A DNA stretch of 8,042 nt from Coriobacteriia bacterium (GTDB lineage Bacteria; Actinomycetota; Coriobacteriia; Anaerosomatales; SLCP01), in assembly GCA_007125735.1 (NCBI GenBank), contig SLCP01000018.1, positions 1 to 8,042 on the forward strand, written 5' to 3'. The notes under the pieces were generated by a model. That model worked only from the letters and a program-made list of their open reading frames with translations, did not search any database and was not told the origin of the DNA. Positions 1 to 5,812 of this stretch are shown here, in pieces. The position numbers were made by a program, and so were the translations under genes. How positions within the stretch are numbered: position 1 is the first letter of the stretch; each line of letters begins with the position of its first letter.

Positions 1-278
1 CCGACGCAGACATCGACCGGTGGTTCGACGCCGGCGAGTACCTGGGGTGCGCCGGCGCGTACAACATCGAGAGCCACCTCGCCGAGGTCGACGCGGACCA
101 GTGCTTCCAGAACGTCGCCGGTCTGCCGCTGTGCCACCTCTACGTCGCGCTCTGCACGCCACCGCTGAGCGAGCTTATCGACCGGCCCGAGCGTCCCGCC
201 CCTCGCTGCGACGCGGTGCGGGGCGCCCGCTGCCTGCTCGGCCCGCGCGTCGTCGCCGGTGCCGGCTGTAAGTGCTAG
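1..278 (+). CDS. Maf-like nucleotide pyrophosphatase, C-terminal part (5' truncated by window)
   Basis: The open frame enters from the left edge (first full codon at 3) and ends at TAG 276-278, giving 91 visible residues. Residues 11-22 (GEYLGCAGAYNI) and 37-43 (NVAGLPL) match the C-terminal signature of the Maf/HAM1-like family (AGAY-x-I followed by NV-x-GLP). Members of that family hydrolyse nucleoside triphosphates, often non-canonical ones, to monophosphates in the cytoplasm. Two things are unusual. The family's usual Ile-Gln-Gly after AGAY is Ile-Glu-Ser here. There are also eight cysteines in 91 residues (16, 34, 44, 51, 69, 77, 89, 91), four of them in a tail beyond the normal Maf fold. 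The assignment to a divergent Maf branch is fairly secure; activity and substrate are inference. The gene is tail-to-tail with the methyltransferase, and their stop codons overlap. Confidence 0.72.
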   Translation, partial: DADIDRWFDAGEYLGCAGAYNIESHLAEVDADQCFQNVAGLPLCHLYVALCTPPLSELIDRPERPAPRCDAVRGARCLLGPRVVAGAGCKC

Positions 279-1105
279 GTGCGCCGTGCGACGACGATGA
301 CCGATTCGTCGGTATCGACATGGAGAGCGCGCCCGGCGTGATCGCCGAACGCCTCGATTTCCGAGAACCCTGCCTCGCGAAGCGTGACCTGGAGAAGGGA
401 TACCGGGAGCGCGGTGTGCAGCGACCGCCTCGAACGCAGGTGCCATCCCGTAGCCTCGGGGTCGTCCTCGGCGAACGCGTTGTCCGCGCTCGGCTCCGCG
501 CCGAGCGCACGGGTCAGCGTCACGAAGTCGAACAGGATGCCGTCATCGCGGTAGTCGAGCACCTTCAGGAAGACGCGGTCGCCCTCCGGCGTCGTGCGCA
601 CAGTCGGCGGCATCATACGGATGCGCTGGCCGATGAGCCGCTCGTGGTTGAGAAGGTGTAAGACAACCACTCCGCCCGGCCGGAGCGCCACGGCGAGATC
701 GGCGAAGGCCGTGCGCAGCTCCGCCTCCCCGCCGACGTGCGGCAATCCGTTGCCGAGGGTGATGACCGCGTCGAGGCCGGTTCCCGCGAGAGCCGCCACG
801 TCACCGAAGCCGCCCTCGAGGAACTCGATGGCGACCCCCGCGCGTGCAGCGTTCTCGCGGGCCTGAGCGAGCATCGACTCGCTCGGGTCGATACCGGTGA
901 CCTCGATCCCCCACTCCTGGAACATGATGGCGTGCTTGCCGCTCCCGCAACCCACGTCGGCGAGCCGGTCGACGCCCACCTCGTCGAAGAGGCGCCTGAA
1001 GAAGGGGGCCTCCCGCGCGAGCCGCTTGTCCCAATCCACCATCTGGTCGTAATCGGCCGCCGGCTGGACCGGGGGCGCGCCGGGGTTGTCGCTTACGTCG
1101 CTCAT
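275..1105 (-). CDS. Class I SAM-dependent methyltransferase
   Basis: A 276-residue cytoplasmic protein with the Rossmann-type methyltransferase core. Motif I is DVGCGSG at residues 50-56. The acidic ribose-binding residue after strand 2 is D73 (GIDPS). A GNGLPHV segment at 118-124 is followed by a strand-5 region rich in hydrophobic residues. The N-terminal stretch Y19-D20 through W25-D26 and the LGNGLPH motif resemble the glycine/sarcosine N-methyltransferase-like superfamily, but the methyl acceptor cannot be named from sequence. The ATG at 1103-1105 is supported by GAGGAG (plus-strand 1111-1116) five bases upstream. That ribosome binding site overlaps the stop codon of the preceding amidohydrolase, leaving nine bases between the genes, so the two are almost certainly co-transcribed. 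The TAG stop (275-277) overlaps the convergent Maf-like stop. Confidence 0.9.
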   Translation of the reverse strand: MSDVSDNPGAPPVQPAADYDQMVDWDKRLAREAPFFRRLFDEVGVDRLADVGCGSGKHAIMFQEWGIEVTGIDPSESMLAQARENAARAGVAIEFLEGGFGDVAALAGTGLDAVITLGNGLPHVGGEAELRTAFADLAVALRPGGVVVLHLLNHERLIGQRIRMMPPTVRTTPEGDRVFLKVLDYRDDGILFDFVTLTRALGAEPSADNAFAEDDPEATGWHLRSRRSLHTALPVSLLQVTLREAGFSEIEAFGDHAGRALHVDTDESVIVVARRT

Positions 1106-1114
1106 CGCGTCTCC

Positions 1115-2041
1115 TCACTCGTCGAGACGGAATATCCGCACCGCGTTGCCTCTGAGCACCAGATCGCGATCGGCATCGGAGAGTCCGATCTCCTCGAGCG
1201 TCCGGCGCTGCGCGTACGCGATCCACGTGCGATACGGGGTCGTGGTGTTGGAGTCGGTGCCGAACAGCACGCGCTCCGGGCCGAGCGCGGTGACACAGCG
1301 CTCGAACACCTCGGCGAGCGTCAGAGGATACGCCATGAAGTCCATCCAGTTGTTCGTGCCCGAGGAGTCGACACAGACGTTGGGGCACTGATAGCCCACT
1401 TTGAGCACCTGGTCGAGGTAGCCCGCTCCGAAGTGCGCGACAACGAACGTCAGTCCGGGAAAGTCCCGTGCCACCGGGGAGAGCTCGGTCGGGTCGGCAT
1501 AGCGCAGGTCTCCCCCCGGATCGACGGTCACACCGTAGTGCACGATGATGTGCGCGCCGAGTTCCTCGGCCTTCTCGAAGAACGGGCGGCATGCCGGGTC
1601 GGAAAGCCGGTAGCACCGGTTGACCGGGAGCAGCTTGACCCCACGGAACCCCGCTGCCATCTCCCGCTCGAGCAACGCGGGCGCTCCGGGGTCGCGCGGG
1701 TCGATGTTGCACAGCGCGTGCACGTGTCCGTTGGCCGCCCGGACGAACTCCCTCGTATAGTTGGAGTCGGGGATCACCGAGACGACGAGCGCCTTGGCGA
1801 TCCCCGCCTCGGCGAGACGCGCCGCGTACCACTCGGCCATCTCAGCGGCGTCGAGGTCCGGCAACGCGTCTCCACGTCTGCCGAACTTCTTCTCTTTGAG
1901 CGCCTGCCGGAAGCGTGGAGCGCCATCCGGGTGGGCCTCGACATACTCTTCGAGGAGGCGCACGGAGAACAGGTGGCAGTGCGCATCCACGATATCGCCC
2001 GGCCGCGTCGGAGGAGCGGCCGGAAGTCGCCCGCCCACCAT
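1115..2041 (-). CDS. Amidohydrolase family 2 (TIM-barrel metal-dependent hydrolase/decarboxylase)
   Basis: A 308-residue cytoplasmic protein of the Amidohydrolase_2 family, which includes ACMSD-like decarboxylases and lactone or amide hydrolases. The metal site is visible: D19-A-H21-C-H23 on strand 1, H168 in the IVHYG segment, H203 in the VAHFGAG segment and D263 in FGTDS. By analogy with ACMSD, H21, H23, H168 and D263 would bind one divalent metal and H203 would be catalytic; this mapping is inference. The substrate is unknown. The chosen ATG (2039-2041) shares one base with the TGA stop of the upstream PspC gene (TGATG). A GTG one codon earlier (2042-2044) would give a four-base GTGA overlap. 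Neither start has a clear Shine-Dalgarno sequence, which suggests translational coupling. The methyltransferase follows nine bases downstream. Confidence 0.9.
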   Translation of the reverse strand: MVGGRLPAAPPTRPGDIVDAHCHLFSVRLLEEYVEAHPDGAPRFRQALKEKKFGRRGDALPDLDAAEMAEWYAARLAEAGIAKALVVSVIPDSNYTREFVRAANGHVHALCNIDPRDPGAPALLEREMAAGFRGVKLLPVNRCYRLSDPACRPFFEKAEELGAHIIVHYGVTVDPGGDLRYADPTELSPVARDFPGLTFVVAHFGAGYLDQVLKVGYQCPNVCVDSSGTNNWMDFMAYPLTLAEVFERCVTALGPERVLFGTDSNTTTPYRTWIAYAQRRTLEEIGLSDADRDLVLRGNAVRIFRLDE

Positions 2042-2535
2042 CACGACGTGCCCGGCGGCTGTTGTGGCCCGCCGGTCGACTCCTCGGCGTTAGGTATCAC
2101 GATCGCCGCCACGATATAGACGAACAGCAACTGTCCGACGATGCCGAGCACTAACGCAAGGAGCACCACGCCAACGCGCATGATCGCTGGATCGATGTTG
2201 AAGTACTCGGCCAGCCCGCCGAGCACGCCTGCCAGCACCCGTGCGTCACGCGAGCGGGTGAGGCGCGCCTCTCGTGAGGGCAGCCGCGCGCCCGGCCGCC
2301 TGCTGTAGACGATGATAAGCACGCCGGCACCGATGACCACGAGCGGCCATGCGATCTGCCGTACCAGGCGCATGCTCGCGCGGAGCGGCTCGAGCCACGG
2401 CATCGACCAGCCGAGGAACGGCGTCCCACTCAGGAGCCACAAGCCGGCTACCACGAGGATCACGCCGATGATGATGTAGACCGTGCGCTCATCGCGCTGC
2501 GGAGCCTGTCCGCCGGGCTTATCGTCGTGACTCAC
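2041..2535 (-). CDS. PspC-domain membrane protein with N-terminal LiaI-like helices
   Basis: A 164-residue integral membrane protein. After a polar N-terminus it has helices at about residues 19-36 and 58-77, with the look of a LiaI/LiaF-type membrane hairpin (GVILVVAGLWLL, then WPLVVIGAGVLII). A PspC domain follows at about 89-150: the LTRSRDARVLAGVLGGLAEYF signature, the IDPAIMR step, and a final long hydrophobic segment ending at IVIPN. PspC proteins are membrane components of phage-shock/envelope-stress systems. The order (membrane hairpin, then PspC) is the reverse of the PspC protein at 3515-4045. The GTG start is supported by AAGGAGGAGG (plus-strand 2541-2550) five bases upstream. The stop overlaps the amidohydrolase start. 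The liaF-like gene lies 59 bases upstream, with a GC-rich hairpin between. Confidence 0.88.
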   Translation of the reverse strand: MSHDDKPGGQAPQRDERTVYIIIGVILVVAGLWLLSGTPFLGWSMPWLEPLRASMRLVRQIAWPLVVIGAGVLIIVYSRRPGARLPSREARLTRSRDARVLAGVLGGLAEYFNIDPAIMRVGVVLLALVLGIVGQLLFVYIVAAIVIPNAEESTGGPQQPPGTS

Positions 2536-2540
2536 GGGTC

Positions 2541-2550
2541 CTCCTCCTTG
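2541..2550 (-). promoter_or_regulatory. Strong ribosome binding site deciding a GTG start
   Basis: AAGGAGGAGG on the minus strand ends five bases before the GTG at 2533-2535. It is an almost full anti-Shine-Dalgarno match and fixes the second PspC gene's start at a non-ATG codon. It lies just downstream of the terminator-like hairpin at 2559-2587. Confidence 0.75.
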
Positions 2551-2558
2551 ATGCCAGC

Positions 2559-2587
2559 AAAAGCTCGGGCACCCGCCTGCGGGGCCC
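2559..2587 (-). terminator. Possible intercistronic terminator or attenuator hairpin
   Basis: On the minus strand, GGGC-CCCG, loop CAGG, CGGG-(T bulge)-GCCC can form an eight-base-pair GC stem (2567-2587), followed after four bases by TTTT (2559-2562). It lies in the 59-base gap between the liaF-like stop and the second pspC-like start. The T run is short and slightly displaced, so partial termination or mRNA processing is more likely than a full stop. This is a reading from sequence only. Confidence 0.35.
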
Positions 2588-2594
2588 AGCCTCG

Positions 2595-3518
2595 CTAATA
2601 CGTCTCTATCCGAACGTTCGACACGCCGGTCTCCACGCGGATGCGGTATCCGCCCGACTCCGCGAACGCGTCGTTCTGCCAGCGCCGTTCCCCGGCCACT
2701 CGCGGGATGTCGCGTGCTACATCGATGTTTGACAGCCCAGCGTCCGCGTCGACACGCACGCCTGCGTCCCGCGGTACTCGCAACACGAAGTTGGCGACTC
2801 CGCCCTTCACGTGGACCGGGACCTCGTCCTCGCCCCGCGGTACGTCGCCGAGGCGCACGGTCACCTGCGACACGCCCGCGTCGACCGTGAGCGAGCCGAG
2901 TCTCAGTCCTGACAGGTCCGCGTCGACGTCGACCACGCCTGAGTCGAGCGAGAGGTCCCAGACAACGGTCTCAGCGAGGGTGACATCCATCCTCGTGCCC
3001 GAACGCATCCCGGGCATCCAGATCCCCGAGCCTTCGGGCCCCCTCACGTCGACTGTCGCCCTTCCCGCCTCGACGGAGGTGTCCACGCGGGGCGACCCGA
3101 ACGGGCTGCGCCCCCGCACGCTCACGAGCTCGTCTCCCGCCGAGACCGTGTAGGCGCCGACAGCGCCCTCGATTCGCGCCTCACCCTCGCGCACGCCTCT
3201 CTCGAGCGGGACTTCGATCTCGAAGGGCGTCCCGGACCCGGTCATGTGACGGCCCCAGCCAGGCGCATCGGTCATGGCCGGCAACGCGAACGCTCCCACA
3301 AGCAGCCCGCCGAGCACGATGACGCTCGAGAGGACGCGGAGCCACACGGCGTCCATGCCCTTGCCGATGATCTCGAGTCCTCCCGCAACGAGCAGGAGCG
3401 GCCAGAGCGTCAACACGTGGAACCAGACCGACCACGGCAGGTAGCCGGTCGTGTTGAGCAACAAGATCACGCCCACAGCGACCACTGTGAGGCCTTCGAA
3501 CACGCGATTGACCGTCAC
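2595..3518 (-). CDS. LiaF-like membrane protein with toast-rack (DUF4097-type) extracytoplasmic domain
   Basis: The protein has 307 residues from GTG 3516-3518. Three N-terminal hydrophobic segments (about 8-25, 33-52 and 60-80) have the LiaI/LiaF-type membrane pattern, including GVILLLNTTGYLPW and LWPLLLVAGGLEII. From about residue 98 to the end the protein is beta-rich, with recurring G-[VL]-[SA]-[NQ] turns (VDAGVSQV, VKGGVANF, DAGLSNI, ETGVSNV), typical of the toast-rack/DUF4097 fold found in LiaF-like envelope-stress proteins. The membrane anchor with a probable extracytoplasmic beta domain suggests a sensor or scaffold working with the two PspC proteins. The GTG was chosen because it overlaps the upstream stop by four bases (GTGA, 3515-3518) and begins just before the first helix. 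The only earlier start would overlap the upstream gene by dozens of codons. A GGAGG lies 12 bases upstream. Confidence 0.85.
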   Translation of the reverse strand: MTVNRVFEGLTVVAVGVILLLNTTGYLPWSVWFHVLTLWPLLLVAGGLEIIGKGMDAVWLRVLSSVIVLGGLLVGAFALPAMTDAPGWGRHMTGSGTPFEIEVPLERGVREGEARIEGAVGAYTVSAGDELVSVRGRSPFGSPRVDTSVEAGRATVDVRGPEGSGIWMPGMRSGTRMDVTLAETVVWDLSLDSGVVDVDADLSGLRLGSLTVDAGVSQVTVRLGDVPRGEDEVPVHVKGGVANFVLRVPRDAGVRVDADAGLSNIDVARDIPRVAGERRWQNDAFAESGGYRIRVETGVSNVRIETY

Positions 3519-4045
3519 CGTGCACCACCGCCTCCACTGCGGAGAATCATGAGCACGCCAGCCACTATGATGATGACCGGCCAGAACTCCCACAGCCTGA
3601 TCGCAGGGATGAAGATCTGGACGAGCAGCGCGACGCCCACGAGCACGAGTATCGCGCCGAACCAGACGCCGCCTCGACCACGCCCGGAGCCGCTTGCAGT
3701 CTCATGGTGTGCCGGCGACGCCCCCGCCGTCGCGTGCCGTGGCGGGGGTGGGGGTGGGGGCGGAGCGTCCGGCACCGGCCCCGGCGCGTTCGACCGTTCA
3801 GTTCCCTCACTCATGGTGACATCCCTCCCCTGTGCCGCCACAAGCGCGGCGCCAGACGGCCCCTCGGGGACCGCGATCCACATGACGAGGTACGCGATGA
3901 CCGCGGCGACATTGCCGACAAGCGTGATCAACACCGCCAGCAACCGCACGATCGTCGGGTCCATGTCGAGGTACTCGGCGATTCCCCCGCAAACCCCGCC
4001 CAGCATGCGGTCGTCTCGGCTGCGGTGAAGCTGCTTCTCCGCCAT
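3515..4045 (-). CDS. PspC-domain membrane protein with C-terminal LiaI-like helices
   Basis: A 176-residue membrane protein. The PspC domain is at about residues 4-62: HRSRDDRMLGGVCGGIAEYL, the MDPTIVR step, then a long hydrophobic segment ending in MWIAVPEG. A low-complexity linker (about 63-126) follows, with eight consecutive prolines at 95-102 and His/Ser/Gly-rich sequence. Two hydrophobic segments at 127-148 and 151-168 resemble a LiaI/LiaF-type membrane hairpin. The N-terminal PspC domain with a distal membrane unit is the mirror image of the protein at 2041-2535. ATG 4043-4045 was preferred to the adjacent ATG 4046-4048 because GGAG (4051-4054) sits five bases before it. Its stop overlaps the liaF-like start by four bases. 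It probably acts in envelope-stress sensing; the partners are inferred from context. Confidence 0.88.
   Translation of the reverse strand: MAEKQLHRSRDDRMLGGVCGGIAEYLDMDPTIVRLLAVLITLVGNVAAVIAYLVMWIAVPEGPSGAALVAAQGRDVTMSEGTERSNAPGPVPDAPPPPPPPPRHATAGASPAHHETASGSGRGRGGVWFGAILVLVGVALLVQIFIPAIRLWEFWPVIIIVAGVLMILRSGGGGAR
3741..3763 (+). repeat. G-tract (three G5 runs) opposite the polyproline codons
   Basis: The plus strand reads GG-C-G5-T-G5-T-G5-C-GG. It is the template strand for the eight proline codons in the first pspC-like gene. Three G5 runs with single-base spacers plus flanking GG pairs could form a G-quadruplex, at least a two-tetrad one. It may only reflect proline codon choice. Confidence 0.5.
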
Positions 4046-4150
4046 CATCTCTCCATCGCGAAACGGCCTGGGACACGGCCGACGCGCACCGAATAACAAG
4101 TGCTAGAGCAGTGTGTACCCATAACGGAACCGGCTCACGACCATAGGTTA
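4046..4150 (-). other. 105-base leader between the winged-helix gene and the first pspC-like gene
   Basis: This is the widest gap in the six-gene minus-strand run. It is locally less GC-rich, with several AT patches on the minus strand, and is the natural place for a promoter of the PspC cassette. I found no -35/-10 pair I would call. A five-base inverted repeat, CGGCC/GGCCG (4064-4068 and 4077-4081), is too small to interpret. Confidence 0.3.
4051..4054 (-). promoter_or_regulatory. Ribosome binding site choosing between two adjacent ATG codons
   Basis: GGAG on the minus strand is followed by AGATG and then ATG 4043-4045, a five-base spacing. The preceding ATG at 4046-4048 would leave only two bases after GGAG, so the second ATG is the better start for the first PspC protein. 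Confidence 0.55.
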
Positions 4151-4507
4151 TCAGCCCTGGAAGTGCGGGTTCACCTTCTGCAGGACGAGGGCGATGAGGG
4201 CGAGCCGGTGACTCCGGTCTCGGCACGCTTCGACGAACGCCTCTATCGTGTGGTGCAGCGAAGGATCGGGACGGTACCGCACGAGGCCCCCCGCGCTCTG
4301 CAATACCCCCGCCTCGCACAATGCATCGACCTCGGGCTCGAGCTCGCCTGCGGCTCTGCCGAGCCGGGTAGCGAGCGTCTCGACATCGAGCACCTCGGTG
4401 GCGTTGCGGTGAAAGAACACGACGAGGTCCCACGCGAGCAACGACTCCACGTGCTGCTCGACGAAGTCCACGACCTCTGGCTGGAGTGCCGATCCGAAAT
4501 CTTCCAC
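4151..4507 (-). CDS. Small winged-helix-like protein, putative regulator
   Basis: A 118-residue soluble protein that I do not recognise as a named family. Residues about 22-34 (LLAWDLVVFFHRN) are followed by a helix-turn-helix-like segment at 38-70 (VLDVETLATRLGR, then ELEPEVDALCEAGVL). A short G/R-rich stretch (SAGGLVRYRPD, 71-81) could be the wing, and a long C-terminal helix follows (84-111). This is the usual layout of small winged-helix DNA-binding proteins. The GTG at 4505-4507 was chosen because AAAGGA (4518-4523) lies ten bases upstream. A GTG at 4567 has no nearby ribosome binding site, and a start at 4702 would run into the divergent FKBP gene. It leads the minus-strand run containing the PspC cassette, so control of that cassette is plausible but unproven. 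Confidence 0.7.
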   Translation of the reverse strand: MEDFGSALQPEVVDFVEQHVESLLAWDLVVFFHRNATEVLDVETLATRLGRAAGELEPEVDALCEAGVLQSAGGLVRYRPDPSLHHTIEAFVEACRDRSHRLALIALVLQKVNPHFQG

Positions 4508-4677
4508 CGCGCGCCCGTCCTTTGTAGCAGTAACCCCGAACTCTACTGCGTGACGAGTGTATCGCACATTGTGAGAGTCTACACGAACCTCCCCGTTAGC
4601 CGTGCCCGCGAAGATGCGATAGGGTTGGTTGGTGGCCGACACGCCGGCACGGCCGCGCCACGACGGAAGGAGTACTG
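4508..4677. promoter_or_regulatory. Divergent intergenic region between winged-helix and FKBP genes
   Basis: These 170 bases separate two divergent starts and must hold promoters for both directions. I could not assign a convincing -35/-10 pair. It contains a small perfect palindrome, CACA-T-TGTG (4565-4573), a possible operator half-pair. The FKBP ribosome binding site GGAAGGAG lies at 4665-4672. Confidence 0.45.
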
Positions 4678-5103
4678 ATGCCGTACGCGCAAGGAACGAC
4701 ACTCAGAGTCCACTACAAGGGCTTGCTCGATGACGGTTCCGTGTTCGACTCGAGCGCGGACCGCGACCCCCTCGAGTTCACCATCGGCGCTGGTCAGGTC
4801 ATCCCGGGATTCGAGTCCGCGGTCCTCGACCTGGCCGTCGGCGAGAAGACGAGCGTGACCATCGCCCCTGAGGACGCCTATGGCGCCCGGGTGCCCGATG
4901 CCGTTCAGCAGGTGCCGGTAACCGCCTTCACCGATGACCCGTACGAAGGTGCCATGGTTCAGCTTCTCGGTCCCGAGGGCGAGAGGCTCGCCGCGACCAT
5001 CACGGAGGTCGGCGAAGAAGAGGCGACGCTCGACTTCAATCATCCCCTCGCCGGACGCACGCTCACCTTCGAGATCGAGCTCGTCGAGATCGTGCTGGCC
5101 TGA
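4678..5103 (+). CDS. SlyD-type FKBP peptidyl-prolyl cis-trans isomerase
   Basis: A 141-residue cytoplasmic FKBP with the SlyD layout. The FKBP core is at residues 1-70 (VHYKGLLDDGSVFDSS, then GQVIPGFESAVLDLAVGEK and EDAYG), and an inserted chaperone (IF) flap follows at about 71-122. The core is completed by NHPLAGRTLTFEIELVEI at 121-138. Active-site positions conserved with FKBP12 include Y13, D24, V41-I42, F45, Y68 and F131. It catalyses proline isomerisation and probably has holdase activity through the flap. The His/Cys-rich nickel-binding tail of E. coli SlyD is absent, since the protein ends at IVLA, so a metal-chaperone role is not expected. The ATG is five bases after GGAAGGAG and the gene ends in tandem TGA TGA. 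It is divergent from the winged-helix gene and convergent with trhA. Confidence 0.93.
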   Translation: MPYAQGTTLRVHYKGLLDDGSVFDSSADRDPLEFTIGAGQVIPGFESAVLDLAVGEKTSVTIAPEDAYGARVPDAVQQVPVTAFTDDPYEGAMVQLLGPEGERLAATITEVGEEEATLDFNHPLAGRTLTFEIELVEIVLA

Positions 5104-5124
5104 TGAGAGCTCCCGCGAGCGAGA

Positions 5125-5799
5125 TCAGCCGCGGGGCATGACAGCGAGCATGACCGCAAGCACGTGACACGCGCTGCCTCCGAGGACGAACAGGTGCCAC
5201 ACGGCGTGCATGTACGGCACGCGCTTGAGCACGTAGAAGACCGTGCCCACCGTGTACGCGATGCCGCCTGCGAGCAGGAGCCACAATCCGTACGGCGGCA
5301 GCGTCTCGGCGAGCGGGCGGATGAAGAGGATCGCAAGCCACCCCATGCCGAGGTAGACGAGGGCCGACAGCCACTTGGGCCGGTACGCCCAGGCCGCCTC
5401 GAGAGCGATGCCAGCGATCGCGAGTGCCCACACGATGCCGAAGAGCCACCACCCACGCGTCCCTCCGAGGGTGATCAGGGTGAACGGCGTGTATGTGCCT
5501 GCGATCAGCAGGTAGATCCCCGCATGATCGAGGATCTTGAAGACGTGCTTGACCCTCGGCCACGGAAAGCTGTGGTAGAGAGTGGACGCGGTGTAGAGGA
5601 GAACGAGCGCCGAGCCGAAGACGATGGCCGCCGCGAGGTGACGGCCGTCTCCGTAGCGCACGGCGAACACCACGAGGAGCGTCAGGGCCACGACGCTCAG
5701 TACCGCGCCGGCCCCGTGGGTCACGCAGTTGGCTATCTCCTCGCCGAGGCGGTACGGCCGAGTGTTGCTCGCCGTCCGCCGACACGCCGTCGCGCCCAT
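5125..5799 (-). CDS. trhA: Hemolysin III / TrhA family (PAQR) membrane protein
   Basis: A 224-residue protein with about seven transmembrane segments, the normal length for the bacterial hemolysin III/YqfA branch of the PAQR family. The conserved metal-site motifs are present: E20-E21 with N24 and H29 (EEIANCVTHG), S72 and H76 (STLYHSF), D91-H92 followed by AGTYTP, and H198, H202 and H212 in the last segments (MHAVWHLFVLGGSACH). PAQR proteins are thought to be zinc-dependent membrane hydrolases or membrane-homeostasis factors. The haemolysin name is historical and does not imply a toxin. The ATG at 5797-5799 has GGAG (5804-5807) upstream. It is the second gene of a pair: the small exported ORF ends 13 bases upstream. 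The stop lies 21 bases from the convergent FKBP stop. Confidence 0.92.
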   Translation of the reverse strand: MGATACRRTASNTRPYRLGEEIANCVTHGAGAVLSVVALTLLVVFAVRYGDGRHLAAAIVFGSALVLLYTASTLYHSFPWPRVKHVFKILDHAGIYLLIAGTYTPFTLITLGGTRGWWLFGIVWALAIAGIALEAAWAYRPKWLSALVYLGMGWLAILFIRPLAETLPPYGLWLLLAGGIAYTVGTVFYVLKRVPYMHAVWHLFVLGGSACHVLAVMLAVMPRG

Positions 5800-5812
5800 G
5801 CCGCTCCGTTTC

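Noticed and set aside
801..1832. A 343-codon minus-strand frame overlapping the amidohydrolase and methyltransferase
   Set aside because: It is a shifted frame of both real genes, Arg/Gly-rich and without motifs.
737..2119. A 460-codon plus-strand open frame opposite the methyltransferase and amidohydrolase
   Set aside because: Its product is Arg/Val/His-rich low-complexity sequence with no domain, while the minus strand carries two proteins with full catalytic motifs. High GC produces long antisense frames.
3519..3593. An N-terminal extension of the LiaF-like protein starting at 3593
   Set aside because: It would overlap the upstream pspC-like gene by 79 bases and adds a His/Trp-rich sequence before the first helix. 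The GTGA overlap start at 3518 is more natural.
4064..4081. CGGCC/GGCCG inverted repeat upstream of the first pspC-like gene
   Set aside because: The five-base arms contain GGCC, itself palindromic and common at this GC content. There is no supporting context.
4508..4702. A longer form of the winged-helix protein starting at 4702
   Set aside because: It would run through the divergent promoter region and past the FKBP start codon, and the added residues resemble no domain.
5109..5120. GCTC-CCGC-GAGC hairpin between convergent FKBP and trhA stops
   Set aside because: The stem is only four bases, with no T tract on either strand, so it is too weak to call a bidirectional terminator.
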